DNA of 64,000 nt, taken from assembly GCF_963669205.1 (NCBI RefSeq), contig NZ_OY769915.1, positions 1,338,001-1,402,000 on the forward strand, written 5' to 3'. The stretch is from an uncultured Roseibium sp. Its GTDB lineage: Bacteria > Pseudomonadota > Alphaproteobacteria > Rhizobiales > Stappiaceae. Below the pieces are notes generated by a model, which searched no databases, was not told the DNA's origin, and was given only the letters and a program-made list of their open reading frames with translations. Positions 44,666 to 53,764 of the stretch are shown here, piece by piece. A program made the translations under genes and the position numbers. Within the stretch, counting starts at the first letter, position 1. Each line of letters begins with the position of its first letter.

Positions 44666-45613
44666 GTGAAGTCGATCTTCAAGCGTCTCATGACAATGGC
44701 CGGTATGGCGGCGACATTTGCCGGGGTGTCCACTGCGGCCGTGGCAGCTGAATCCGGAATGACGAACTGGCAACTGGGCTTTCAGGCCTCGGTCTCCGAG
44801 GTGATGGACGACATCACCTGGTTCAATGCCTTCACGCTCGTGATCATCACAGTGATCACGCTGTTCGTTCTGGCATTGCTGGTGATCTGCATCATGAAGT
44901 ACAGCGCCAAGGCCAACCCGGTGCCGTCGCGCACATCGCACAACACCATGATCGAGGTCGCCTGGACCGTTATCCCGATCCTGATCCTGGTCGTGATTGC
45001 GATCCCGTCCTTCCGGTTGCTCTACAAGCAGCTTGACATTCCCGAGTACGAGATGACCGTGAAGGCGATCGGTTACAAGTGGTACTGGGGCTACGAATAT
45101 ACCGACGAAGGCATGGGCGACCTCTACTTCGACAGCTACATGATCGGCAATCCGACCGATGCCGAACAGACGCTGAAAGACCGGGAAGCGGTTGCCGCTG
45201 AACGCGGTGTGACGCTCGCCGAGGTGCCGCGCCTGCTTGCCGCGGACACCGAAATGGTTGTTCCGGTCGACACCACGGTCCGCGTTCAGGTGACGGCCGA
45301 GGACGTCATTCACGGTTTCGCAATGCCGTCCATGGGGCTCAAGATCGACGCGATCCCCGGACGCCTGAACGAAACCTGGTTCCGCGCACGCACCGAAGGT
45401 GTCTATTACGGCCAGTGCTCGGAGCTTTGCGGTGTAAACCACGCGTTCATGCCGATCGTAATCAGGGTGGTTTCCAAGGAGCAGTATCAGGCCTGGGCCG
45501 CTGCTGCGCAGGACGACCTCGAAGCGGCAAACAAGCAGCTGATGGCATCCATCAACGAGGAAAAGAAGCTTGCCGAAGGCAAGCGCGAAGACATCTCCGT
45601 CGCCGCGAAGTAA
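44666..45613 (+). CDS. coxB: Cytochrome c oxidase subunit II
   Basis: Subunit II accepts electrons from cytochrome c. The GTG at 44666, with GGGAG 8 nt upstream, gives 315 residues with a signal peptide, then two membrane helices (about 55-80 and 98-120). The CuA site is complete: C251-SEL-C255-GVN-H259 and Met262. WYWGYEY marks the electron-entry aromatic patch. It is the first gene of the cox operon. Confidence 0.97.
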   Translation: MKSIFKRLMTMAGMAATFAGVSTAAVAAESGMTNWQLGFQASVSEVMDDITWFNAFTLVIITVITLFVLALLVICIMKYSAKANPVPSRTSHNTMIEVAWTVIPILILVVIAIPSFRLLYKQLDIPEYEMTVKAIGYKWYWGYEYTDEGMGDLYFDSYMIGNPTDAEQTLKDREAVAAERGVTLAEVPRLLAADTEMVVPVDTTVRVQVTAEDVIHGFAMPSMGLKIDAIPGRLNETWFRARTEGVYYGQCSELCGVNHAFMPIVIRVVSKEQYQAWAAAAQDDLEAANKQLMASINEEKKLAEGKREDISVAAK

Positions 45614-45689
45614 CGCGGCGGCCATCGGTTGACCGGCGAAGCGCGATGAGACGCAGCGTCGCCGAGAGAATTTAAAGAGGGAGCCCCAA

Positions 45690-47285
45690 ATGGCTGCGAG
45701 CGAAGCACATGCGGCACACGACCATCCCTATGGATGGCGCCGGTGGGTCTATTCGACCAACCACAAAGACATCGGTCTGATGTATCTCATGTTCGCGATC
45801 TTTGCCGGGATCGTGGGCGGCGCACTCAGCGTCGGCATGCGGATGGAACTGCAGGATCCGGGGATGCAGATCTTCGGCAGCCCGCACATGTTCAACGTGT
45901 TCACGACGGCCCACGGCCTGATCATGATCTTCTTCATGGTCATGCCTGCCATGATCGGCGGCTATGCCAACTACTTCGTGCCGATCATGATCGGTGCGCC
46001 GGACATGGCGTTCCCGCGCATGAACAACATTTCGTTCTGGCTCCTGCCGCCGGCTTTCCTGCTGCTGCTGCTGTCCCTCTTCGTCGAGGGCCCAAGCAAC
46101 ATGAACGGTGTTGGCGGTGGCTGGACGATCTATCCGCCGCTGTCGACCTCCGGACAACCGGGACCGGCCATGGATCTCGCGATTCTGTCGCTGCACATTG
46201 CCGGTGCCTCGTCCATCCTTGGTGCGATCAACTTCATCACGACCATCTTCAACATGCGTGCGCCGGGCATGACCCTGCACAAGATGCCGCTGTTCGCGTG
46301 GTCGGTGCTGATCACCGCATTCCTGCTGCTCCTGTCGCTCCCGGTACTCGCCGGGGCGATCACGATGCTCCTGACGGACCGGAATTTCGGAACGACGTTC
46401 TTCGATCCGGCCGGTGGCGGTGACCCGATCCTGTTCCAGCACCTGTTCTGGTTCTTCGGCCATCCGGAAGTGTACATCCTGATCCTCCCGGGCTTCGGTA
46501 TCGTCAGCCACATCATCTCGACCTTCTCCCGCAAGCCGATCTTCGGTTACCTCGGTATGGCCTACGCCATGGTCGCGATCGGTGTCGTCGGCTTCATCGT
46601 GTGGGCGCACCACATGTACACGGTCGGCATGTCCTCCGAGACACAGGCCTACTTCGTTGCCGCCACGATGGTGATCGCCGTTCCGACCGGGGTGAAGATC
46701 TTCTCCTGGATCGCGACGATGTGGGGTGGATCGATCGAGTTCAAGACACCCATGGTCTGGGCGATCGGCTTCATCTTTCTCTTCACCGTCGGTGGCGTCA
46801 CCGGGGTGCAATTGGCCAATGCCGGTCTCGACCGTGCCTTCCACGACACCTACTACGTGGTTGCCCACTTCCACTACGTGCTGTCGCTTGGCGCCGTGTT
46901 CGCGATCTTTGCCGCCTGGTACTACTGGTTCCCGAAAATGTTCGGTTACATGTATAACGAGGCGATCGGCAAGGCGCACTTCTGGATCACCTTCATCGGC
47001 GTGAACCTTGTGTTCTTCCCGCAGCACTTCCTGGGTCTGAACGGCATGCCGCGCCGCTATGCCGACTATCCTGATGCACTGGCCGGCTGGAACTTCGTGT
47101 CGTCCATCGGATCGTACATTTCCGCATTCGCGGTTCTGGTCTTCCTGTATGGCATCTACGAGGCATTCGCCAAGAAGCGGGCCGTTGGCAACAATCCGTG
47201 GGGCGAAGGTGCGACGACCCTGGAGTGGACGCTGTCTTCTCCGCCGCCGCACCACCAGTTCGAGACGCTGCCTCGGATCAAGTAA
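45690..47285 (+). CDS. coxA: Cytochrome c oxidase subunit I
   Basis: The 531-residue, 12-helix catalytic subunit binds heme a, heme a3 and CuB. The heme a ligand is in TTAHGLIM, and HPEVYILILPGFG contains the CuB His and the cross-linked Tyr. HHMYTVG gives the next CuB histidines. HDTYYVVAHFHYVLS carries the heme ligands. The K-path and D-path motifs fit an aa3-type A enzyme. GGGAG precedes the ATG. Confidence 0.98.
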   Translation: MAASEAHAAHDHPYGWRRWVYSTNHKDIGLMYLMFAIFAGIVGGALSVGMRMELQDPGMQIFGSPHMFNVFTTAHGLIMIFFMVMPAMIGGYANYFVPIMIGAPDMAFPRMNNISFWLLPPAFLLLLLSLFVEGPSNMNGVGGGWTIYPPLSTSGQPGPAMDLAILSLHIAGASSILGAINFITTIFNMRAPGMTLHKMPLFAWSVLITAFLLLLSLPVLAGAITMLLTDRNFGTTFFDPAGGGDPILFQHLFWFFGHPEVYILILPGFGIVSHIISTFSRKPIFGYLGMAYAMVAIGVVGFIVWAHHMYTVGMSSETQAYFVAATMVIAVPTGVKIFSWIATMWGGSIEFKTPMVWAIGFIFLFTVGGVTGVQLANAGLDRAFHDTYYVVAHFHYVLSLGAVFAIFAAWYYWFPKMFGYMYNEAIGKAHFWITFIGVNLVFFPQHFLGLNGMPRRYADYPDALAGWNFVSSIGSYISAFAVLVFLYGIYEAFAKKRAVGNNPWGEGATTLEWTLSSPPPHHQFETLPRIK

Positions 47286-47290
47286 TGCCT

Positions 47291-47345
47291 TCCGGAGCTG
47301 TTGCTCCGGATCGGAATCGGCACCGCGCTGATAGCCAGCGCGGTG
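47291..47345 (+). terminator. Two successive hairpins between coxA and ctaB
   Basis: TCCGGAG-CTGTTG-CTCCGGA (47291-47310) and CACCGCGCT-GATAGCC-AGCGCGGTG (47321-47345) are both perfect stems. The second is followed by CTCCTTT. They start 6 bp after the coxA stop and probably lower expression of the assembly genes relative to coxBA, or stabilise coxBA mRNA. Confidence 0.6.
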
Positions 47346-47428
47346 CTCCTTTGAAAGACTGACCGGACGGTATGTCCGCACCGCCGAAGCACCTGGCGGA
47401 ACCAGTTCGAACTGTAAAGGGTTTGCGC

Positions 47429-48364
47429 ATGTCGCTCGTTGAGCGCCACGATACAATGGGTCAGGAAACCGCTGCCTGGGACGGCGGCATGGGCTCCGTT
47501 GGCGATTACGTCGCGCTGCTGAAACCGCGCGTCATGTCGCTGGTGATCTTCACGGCGTTCGTCGGCCTGATGCTCGCACCCGGCTCCGTTCATCCGATCC
47601 TGGGCGCTGTCGCGATCCTGTGCATTGCGATCGGCGCGGGGGCATCCGGTGCCCTGAACATGTGGTATGACGCCGACATCGACCGGATCATGTCACGCAC
47701 CCAGAAGCGCCCGATACCAGCCGGCAAGATCTCGCGCGAGGAAGCGTTTGCGTTCGGAATGACATTGTCGATCGGGTCCGTGGCCACGCTCGGGCTGCTG
47801 GTCAACTGGTTTGCCGGCGCTTTCCTGGCCTTCACCATCTTTTTCTACGTCGTGGTCTACACGATGTGGCTGAAACGCTCGACGCCGCAGAACATCGTCA
47901 TCGGCGGTGCAGCAGGCGCGTTCCCTCCGATGATCGGCTGGGCGTCGGTGACCGGAAGCGTAAGCCTTGAGAGCTTCGTTCTTTTTCTGATCATCTTCAT
48001 GTGGACGCCGCCGCACTTCTGGGCCCTCGCGCTGTTCAAGAGCGGCGACTACCGCTCAGCAGGGGTGCCGATGCTTCCGGTCGTTGCAGGCGAAACCAAA
48101 ACGCGGCACCAGATCCTGATCTATTCCGTGCTTTTGGCGCCGATCGGCGTTGCCCCCTACCTGCTCGGCTATGCCAGCCCGGTCTATGGTGTGGCGTCCG
48201 CAGTGCTCGGTGCGGCATTTGTCGCGCTCGCAGCCGATGTCTGGCGCAAACGCGACGGTGACATCGCGCGGCACGCCTGTGTCCGCCTGTTCAAGTTTTC
48301 CATCTTCTACCTCTTTATGCTGTTTGCTCTGTTGCTGGGCGAAAGCCTGATGGCCGGGGTCTAG
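47429..48364 (+). CDS. ctaB: Protoheme IX farnesyltransferase (heme O synthase)
   Basis: CtaB farnesylates heme b to heme O for the oxidase. The 311-residue, UbiA-type membrane enzyme has NMWYDADIDRIMSRT near residue 75 and the second Asp-rich region around YRSAGVPMLPVVAG. The ATG at 47429 has AAGGG upstream; an earlier in-frame ATG at 47372 lacks one. Confidence 0.95.
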   Translation: MSLVERHDTMGQETAAWDGGMGSVGDYVALLKPRVMSLVIFTAFVGLMLAPGSVHPILGAVAILCIAIGAGASGALNMWYDADIDRIMSRTQKRPIPAGKISREEAFAFGMTLSIGSVATLGLLVNWFAGAFLAFTIFFYVVVYTMWLKRSTPQNIVIGGAAGAFPPMIGWASVTGSVSLESFVLFLIIFMWTPPHFWALALFKSGDYRSAGVPMLPVVAGETKTRHQILIYSVLLAPIGVAPYLLGYASPVYGVASAVLGAAFVALAADVWRKRDGDIARHACVRLFKFSIFYLFMLFALLLGESLMAGV

Positions 48365-48365
48365 G

Positions 48366-48530
48366 ATGATGGCGCAGGACGATCAGGGCATCCGGCTGAC
48401 CGAGGAGCAGCAGAAGAAGCGCAGGTCGCGGTCTATCGCGATCGCACTCGCTTTGCTCGCGCTCGTGGTTTTGTTTTACGTGGTCACCATCGTGAAGTTG
48501 GGACCGAGCGTCATGGACAGGGCTCTTTAG
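48366..48530 (+). CDS. Small cox-operon membrane protein (CoxF-like)
   Basis: A 54-residue protein squeezed between ctaB and ctaG: an acidic/basic cytoplasmic N-terminus (EEQQKKRRSRS), one transmembrane helix of about 20 residues (from AIALALLALVV), then VKLGPSVMDRAL. It begins 1 bp after the ctaB stop and ends 10 bp before ctaG. Rhizobial cox operons carry a gene of this size and pattern at this place, sometimes called coxF. It is probably an oxidase assembly factor. Its mechanism is unknown. Confidence 0.85.
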   Translation: MMAQDDQGIRLTEEQQKKRRSRSIAIALALLALVVLFYVVTIVKLGPSVMDRAL

Positions 48531-48540
48531 GGAAAAACGC

Positions 48541-49146
48541 GTGAGCAAGGATCAGGACACAAAAGCAGCCACGGCCAGAAGCAACCGCAAGGTGGCGTTC
48601 GCCTGTGCGGGCATGTTCGGCCTGATGATCGGAGCCTCGTATGCCGCGGTGCCGCTTTACGACCTTTTCTGCCGCGTCACGGGTTTCGGCGGCACGCCGC
48701 AGGTTGCGGAGAGCGAAAGCGACATGGTCATCGACCGCATGATCACGGTCCGCTTCGACGGCAACGTCAACAAGCTGTCCTGGAAGTTCAAGCCCGAGCA
48801 ACGCTCCGTTTCCCTGAAGATGGGAGAAAGCGCGCAGCTTGCCTATGTGGCGACCAATGTCGGCGACAGGACCACGGTCGGAACATCGACTTTCAACGTC
48901 TGGCCGCCGGCAGCCGGGGCCTATTTCAACAAGCTGGACTGTTTCTGCTTTACGGAACAGCCTCTTGAGGCCGGCGAAACCGTCGAGATGCCTGTTGTGT
49001 TCTTTGTCGATCCCGAGATGGACAAGGATCCTGAATTGAAGCATGTGAAGGAAATCACTTTGTCCTACACGTTCTTCCCGGTAGAAGAACCGGAACAACC
49101 TGTTGCAGCACGGGTCGAAGCGCCCGCTGCTGAAACGAAATTATGA
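48541..49146 (+). CDS. ctaG: Cytochrome c oxidase assembly protein CtaG/Cox11
   Basis: CtaG delivers copper to CuB of subunit I. The 201-residue protein has one N-terminal membrane anchor (about 18-38) and a periplasmic immunoglobulin-like domain with the copper site KLDCFCFTEQ. The start is GTG at 48541 with AGGGA upstream. Confidence 0.96.
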   Translation: MSKDQDTKAATARSNRKVAFACAGMFGLMIGASYAAVPLYDLFCRVTGFGGTPQVAESESDMVIDRMITVRFDGNVNKLSWKFKPEQRSVSLKMGESAQLAYVATNVGDRTTVGTSTFNVWPPAAGAYFNKLDCFCFTEQPLEAGETVEMPVVFFVDPEMDKDPELKHVKEITLSYTFFPVEEPEQPVAARVEAPAAETKL

Positions 49147-49192
49147 GACTTGCGCAAGGCGCATGAAATGACTGTGTTTGGGGAGCTTGCCG

Positions 49193-50071
49193 ATGGCTGA
49201 GGCACATACCAAGAACCACGACTACCACCTGGTGGAGCCGAGCCCGTGGCCCTTCATCGGGTCTGTCGGCGCGTTCATCATGGCGATCGGTGCAATCGCT
49301 TGGATGAAGGCGGCCGGAGGCAACGACTTCACGCTGTTCGGCATGAACCTTGCCGGAACCAGCTGGATGCTGTTCGCTGTCGGACTGCTGGTGGTGCTCT
49401 ACGTCATGTACGGCTGGTGGAGCGACACCATCAAGGAATCGCAGGAAGGCCATCACACGCGCGTCGTGTCGTTGCACCTGCGCTACGGCATGCTCTTGTT
49501 CATCGCTTCTGAAGTCATGTTCTTCGTCGCCTGGTTCTGGGCGTATTTCGATGCGGCCCTTTTTGCCGGCGAGGCAATCCAGTTCAGCCGGGTCGAAGCG
49601 ACCGGAGGCCACTGGCCGCCGGACGGTATCCTGACGTTCGATCCCTGGCATCTGCCGCTGCTGAACACGCTGATCCTGCTGTGCTCGGGCACCACGGTAA
49701 CCTGGGCGCACCACGCGCTTCTTCACGACGACCGCGAGGGTCTGAAGTGGGGTCTGGTGCTGACCGTGCTGCTTGGTGTCCTGTTCACGATCGTGCAGGC
49801 CTACGAATACGGCCACGCCGCCTTCACCTTCGATGGCAACATCTACGGCGCGACCTTCTACATGGCGACCGGCTTCCACGGCTTCCACGTGATCGTGGGA
49901 ACGATCTTCCTGCTTGTCTGCCTGCTGCGGGCGCTGGCCGGACAGTTCACGGTCGAGAAGCATTTCGGCTTCGAGGCGGCAGCCTGGTACTGGCACTTCG
50001 TCGACGTTGTCTGGCTGTTCCTGTTTGTCGCCATTTACATCTGGGGTGCCGGAACGCCAGCACCGCACTAA
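49193..50071 (+). CDS. coxC: Cytochrome c oxidase subunit III
   Basis: The 292-residue, seven-helix subunit has HDYHLVEPSPWPF at the N-terminus, FIASEVMFFVAWFWAYFD, and the C-terminal WYWHFVDVVWLFLF. ATG at 49193 follows GGGGAG. It stabilises subunit I and its proton uptake. It ends before a terminator-like hairpin. Confidence 0.97.
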   Translation: MAEAHTKNHDYHLVEPSPWPFIGSVGAFIMAIGAIAWMKAAGGNDFTLFGMNLAGTSWMLFAVGLLVVLYVMYGWWSDTIKESQEGHHTRVVSLHLRYGMLLFIASEVMFFVAWFWAYFDAALFAGEAIQFSRVEATGGHWPPDGILTFDPWHLPLLNTLILLCSGTTVTWAHHALLHDDREGLKWGLVLTVLLGVLFTIVQAYEYGHAAFTFDGNIYGATFYMATGFHGFHVIVGTIFLLVCLLRALAGQFTVEKHFGFEAAAWYWHFVDVVWLFLFVAIYIWGAGTPAPH

Positions 50072-50094
50072 GCCGGTAAACCCGCTCAACTGGA

Positions 50095-50128
50095 AACGCC
50101 CGGTCTGCATCACAGTCCGGGCGTTTTT
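50095..50128 (+). terminator. Terminator after coxC
   Basis: AACGCCCGG pairs with CCGGGCGTT around a short loop and continues into TTTTT, 24 bp after the coxC stop. DUF983 and SURF1 follow on the same strand, so it likely reduces rather than abolishes their cotranscription, or they have another promoter. Confidence 0.8.
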
Positions 50129-50152
50129 GCTTCAGGCGTCAAGAGAAGGGCT

Positions 50153-50542
50153 ATGGAAGACAAAGCGCATTTCCCGCCGGTGAACCCGGTTTCGGCCGGG
50201 TTGTCAGGCAAATGTCCGCGCTGCGGGCAGGGCAGGTTGTTCGACGGCTTTCTGAGCGTGAGGAAGTCCTGCGCCGCCTGCGGTCTGGACTACGCGTTTG
50301 CCGACAGCGGTGACGGGCCGGCCGTTTTCGTGATCATGCTCGTCGGCTTCGTGATCGTGGGCCTTGTGCTTTTTGTCGAACTGTCGTTTCAGCCGCCCAT
50401 ATGGCTTCACCTGATCATGTGGCTGCCCTTGACGGTTATTCTCGCCGCATCCGTTTTGCGTCCCCTGAAAGGCCTGATGATCGCGCTGCAGTTCCGGCAC
50501 AAGGCAGAGGAAGGCCGGCTGGACACAACCGGCCGAGAGTGA
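50153..50542 (+). CDS. DUF983 family zinc-ribbon membrane protein
   Basis: The 129-residue protein has CPRCGQGRLF and CAACGLDY, two CxxC knuckles probably binding zinc, then two membrane helices (about 58-80 and 83-102). DUF983 proteins regularly sit between coxC and SURF1 in alphaproteobacteria. An assembly or quality-control role is assumed from context only. Confidence 0.9.
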   Translation: MEDKAHFPPVNPVSAGLSGKCPRCGQGRLFDGFLSVRKSCAACGLDYAFADSGDGPAVFVIMLVGFVIVGLVLFVELSFQPPIWLHLIMWLPLTVILAASVLRPLKGLMIALQFRHKAEEGRLDTTGRE

Positions 50543-50580
50543 GCTTGCCGCGGCCTCGAACACAGAGACAGAAACTGCCC

Positions 50581-51339
50581 ATGGGTGGATTTAAGAAACT
50601 CCTCATACCGGCAATCGCAGCGGCCGCCGGTCTCGCGATCCTGCTGAATCTCGGTTTCTGGCAGCTCAATCGCCTGGAATGGAAAACCGAACTGATCGCA
50701 CAGGTCGAGGACGGCATTGGGAAACCGCCGGTCGCCGCCCCCGGGCCGGCCGACTGGGACGCCATCGGCGAAGGCGACGACTATCTTCATGTCGTCCTGG
50801 AAGGGGCGTTCCTGGATGGCAACACATTCTACTACACGGCGCTGTCGGACCCGGCCGGGCCGGTCGGAGGCCCGGGCGTGATGGTCTATGCGCCATTCAG
50901 GACTGCGGACGGCTGGACGGTCTTTGTCAATCGCGGGTTTCTGCCGCAGGATCTTGCAGTGGAACCGAGGCAGGATGCGCTCAAGGTTCCGGTCGGCAAT
51001 CTGGAACTGACGGGACTGTTGCGCCTGAGTGAGAAGCCGAACTGGACAACGCCGGAACCAAACGCGGAAGACAGGTTATGGTTCGCGCGCGACACTGATG
51101 CGATGGGGCGTTTTCTGGGCGTGGGGCCGGACGGCCTTGCACCCTACAGCGTCGATCTGGACGCGGCGGCGACACCGCCATCGGGCCTGCCGCAGGCGGG
51201 TGAAACCCTGGTTCGCTTCAAGAACGACCATCTCGGATATGCGCTGACCTGGTTCGGGCTTGCGGCGACGCTCGTGGGTGTTTTTCTCGCCTACGCGGCC
51301 AGCGTTCTGTGGCCGCGCAAGCAGGATCAAGGGGCTTAG
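50581..51339 (+). CDS. SURF1-family cytochrome oxidase assembly protein
   Basis: SURF1 helps insert heme a into subunit I. The 252-residue protein has a helix at each end. GFWQLNRLEWK lies after the first, VNRGFLP in the middle, and NDHLGYALTWFGLA in the last helix, all family signatures. Its TAG stop and the TAA of the convergent peroxiredoxin share bases in one TTAG. Confidence 0.94.
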   Translation: MGGFKKLLIPAIAAAAGLAILLNLGFWQLNRLEWKTELIAQVEDGIGKPPVAAPGPADWDAIGEGDDYLHVVLEGAFLDGNTFYYTALSDPAGPVGGPGVMVYAPFRTADGWTVFVNRGFLPQDLAVEPRQDALKVPVGNLELTGLLRLSEKPNWTTPEPNAEDRLWFARDTDAMGRFLGVGPDGLAPYSVDLDAAATPPSGLPQAGETLVRFKNDHLGYALTWFGLAATLVGVFLAYAASVLWPRKQDQGA

Positions 51340-51824
51340 CCGAGCGCTTCGAGAATGGCGGCCGCGCCGGTTTTCGTGGCTTCGCCGGGCGTTTCTTCAA
51401 CGGCCAGGAACGTGACTTCGCCGTCCTTTGCGATCAATGCAAAGCGCTGTGAGCGCAGGTGGCCGAAGATGGGTGCCGGTCCGAGGCCGAGCCCGATCGC
51501 TTCGACAAACTCAGCGCCTGTATCTGCCAGGAAGGTGATTTTCCCGCCCGTATTCGAAGCCTTTTCCCACGCGTCCATGACGAAAACATCGTTGACGGAC
51601 AGAACGGCGATCATGTCGACGCCCTTGTTCTTCAAGGTTTCCGCATGTTCGACAAAACCGGGAAGGTGGTTCATGTGACATGTCGGTGTGAAAGCGCCCG
51701 GAACACCGAACAGGACGAGGGTCTTGCCGCCCGAAAGGTCGCCAATTGACATCTCGCCGGGCCCATCGCTGCCCATGATCTTGAATGTCGCGTCCGGAAG
51801 ACGGTCCCCAACCTTGATTGTCAT
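51336..51824 (-). CDS. Peroxiredoxin (Prx5/atypical type)
   Basis: The 162-residue thiol peroxidase has the peroxidatic Cys49 in PGAFTPTCHMNHLP. The Prx5 pattern LSVNDVFVMDAW follows, and a second Cys is absent downstream, so it may be a 1-Cys or glutathione-dependent type. The ATG at 51824 has AAGGGA upstream. It reduces H2O2 or organic peroxides in the cytoplasm, next to the respiratory genes. Confidence 0.93.
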   Translation of the reverse strand: MTIKVGDRLPDATFKIMGSDGPGEMSIGDLSGGKTLVLFGVPGAFTPTCHMNHLPGFVEHAETLKNKGVDMIAVLSVNDVFVMDAWEKASNTGGKITFLADTGAEFVEAIGLGLGPAPIFGHLRSQRFALIAKDGEVTFLAVEETPGEATKTGAAAILEALG

Positions 51825-51948
51825 CTTGATTATCCCTTTGCTGGATGGCTGAACGAAGAAATCGTCAGACGCAGACATAGGGCGTTGGCCGTCAAACGTC
51901 GAGGGGTGTCTTGCAGGGGGGCTTTGAAAACGGACCCCTCAGACCTCT

Positions 51949-52767
51949 TTATTTCAACCATTCGGGCTGGACGCGTTCCAGCTGCTCGATACCCGATCCG
52001 TTGGCCGTCAGAACGAACCTGAGCTGATCGTCGCCTGGGCTTGTGGCCAGCCCCTTAGTCGAAAGGCGCCAGACGGCAATGCCGTCCGAATTCGAAACGA
52101 GCTTCGGCAGCCCGATATACGAGCCTTCAGGTCCTGCCGCAAACAGATCGGGCTCCCGATAGTCAGCGACCTCCGTCTCGATCATGATGTAACCGGCATC
52201 GTCGAAGGACACGGACCGGAATTCAAGACCATCGGCAGGTCCTGCACCGGGGACCGCCGCAAGGTCTCGCTGAATGAGCCTTCCGGCCAGCTTGTCATTT
52301 TGGTCTTCGGGAAGAAAATCCAGTGCCAATGACGCATCGCCGGGCACGCAGATATCCTTGCAGATACCGAAGAAAACCTCGATCTCCAGCCGGGCTGGGT
52401 CTGCCGCACTTCCAGGTGTTATGACGAAGGGCAGAACGATACCATCGTGATAGACGATCGATTCCGAAAAGCCGTCGTCGTAGCGCTCGGGAACCGGATA
52501 GAGAATGTCGAATTCCGCGACATTGTCGGATTTCGTGACGGTAATCTGCGGAGGGATCCCGGCTTCTCCCGCATAGCGCCAGTAGGTATGCCATCCAGGT
52601 TCCATCAGAAACTCGAGTCCCGCCTGGTAGCGTCCGTCCTGTAACGGGCCTGAAGAGATCAGGCGTACGGCACCGCCGTGCACTTCAACCCAGTCCGTCA
52701 TGGCGGCGCGGGCAGGGGCGAGTGCGCAAAGCAAAGCGGCTAGAAATGTCAGGACGGTTTTTGTCAT
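51949..52767 (-). CDS. DsbD N-domain-like periplasmic thiol protein
   Basis: The 272-residue protein has a signal peptide (to about residue 22) and a domain resembling the N-terminal DsbD domain, with GWHTYWRYAGEAG and the redox pair Cys136 and Cys140 in FFGICKDIC. It lacks the membrane and C-terminal domains of full DsbD, so it needs another electron donor. It lies between peroxiredoxin and YqgE, a common rhizobial arrangement. The role is probably periplasmic thiol or cytochrome redox. Confidence 0.85.
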   Translation of the reverse strand: MTKTVLTFLAALLCALAPARAAMTDWVEVHGGAVRLISSGPLQDGRYQAGLEFLMEPGWHTYWRYAGEAGIPPQITVTKSDNVAEFDILYPVPERYDDGFSESIVYHDGIVLPFVITPGSAADPARLEIEVFFGICKDICVPGDASLALDFLPEDQNDKLAGRLIQRDLAAVPGAGPADGLEFRSVSFDDAGYIMIETEVADYREPDLFAAGPEGSYIGLPKLVSNSDGIAVWRLSTKGLATSPGDDQLRFVLTANGSGIEQLERVQPEWLK

Positions 52768-52962
52768 GGGCCAGTGCTACACCAGTTTGGTAATTGCGTC
52801 ATCGGCTGTCTCATGCACGAAGGGTCATAACCTTGTGACGGTCATGTTACGACGAAGTGAAACAAGGCGTAATCGTAGGTAGAAACAGTCATTAACAAAG
52901 CCGTCCAAAACAGCTATGCTCGATCCAGGTCGACGAATGTCAGTGAGCGTGTCGAGGTGTAG

Positions 52963-53559
52963 ATGGCCGAAGCAGAAGAAACGGACTCCCTTGAAGGACA
53001 GTTTCTGATTGCAATGCCGAGCATGGCAGACAGCCGGTTCGAACATTCGGTTATCTATCTGTGTTCTCATTCCGAGCAGGGCGCCATGGGGCTGGTCGTC
53101 AACCAGATCGCACGGCATCTTTCGCTCGAAGAGTTGCTCATTCAGCTCGATATCGTCAATGACGAGAGCTCCATTCGCCTGCCGGACAGCGTCCGGGACA
53201 TGAATGTGCACAAGGGTGGTCCCGTGGAGGTAGAGCGGGGCTTCGTCCTGCACAGCGATGACTTCATGCTCAATCAGTCGACGCTGACGATCGACAACGG
53301 GATCTGCCTGACGGCAACACTGGAGATCCTGCGGGCGCTTGCGCAGGGAGACGGGCCGGAACAGGCGATCCTGGCGCTCGGCTACGCCGGCTGGGCGCCG
53401 GGCCAGTTGGAGAATGAAATCCAGGCGAACGGCTGGCTGACGGCGCCCGCCGATCCCGAAATCCTGTTCGACACGGATTTCGGCGCCAAGTGGCATCGTG
53501 CGCTCGGTTCCATGGGAGTAGATCCGGCGATGCTCTACACCGATGCCGGGCACGCCTGA
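52963..53559 (+). CDS. YqgE/AlgH family protein
   Basis: The 198-residue protein begins LEGQFLIAMPSMADSRFEHS and has GAMGLVVNQ, KGGPVE and LGYAGWAPGQLENEI, all YqgE/AlgH signatures. GAGG lies just upstream of the ATG. The biochemical role is unresolved. The following 205 bp to thrC hold no clear gene. Confidence 0.95.
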   Translation: MAEAEETDSLEGQFLIAMPSMADSRFEHSVIYLCSHSEQGAMGLVVNQIARHLSLEELLIQLDIVNDESSIRLPDSVRDMNVHKGGPVEVERGFVLHSDDFMLNQSTLTIDNGICLTATLEILRALAQGDGPEQAILALGYAGWAPGQLENEIQANGWLTAPADPEILFDTDFGAKWHRALGSMGVDPAMLYTDAGHA

Positions 53560-53764
53560 TCCGGATGCCCGTCGCAGCCTTCCGATACTGTCCGCAGACG
53601 GTCACTGAATTCGCCAAAACCGACTTGCACTGGAATGTTATGGCGCGTAAGTCGCTTGAATGGCATGTTGATCGGCGGATGCCGGGTTGGACAGGTGGTT
53701 TGGGTCGCGCCGCAAGCGGCAGCGCACGCGGCTTGCGAGACACGCGGAAGAGGGAAGTGGCAGG

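Noticed and set aside
45672..47456. Open frame antisense to coxA
   Set aside because: His/Arg/Glu-rich product made by reading membrane-helix codons backwards. coxA is certain.
51901..51940. Inverted repeat GAGGGGT/ACCCCTC after the DsbD-like gene
   Set aside because: The 7-bp arms are 26 nt apart with no T-run and G-rich filling. It is too weak to call a terminator.
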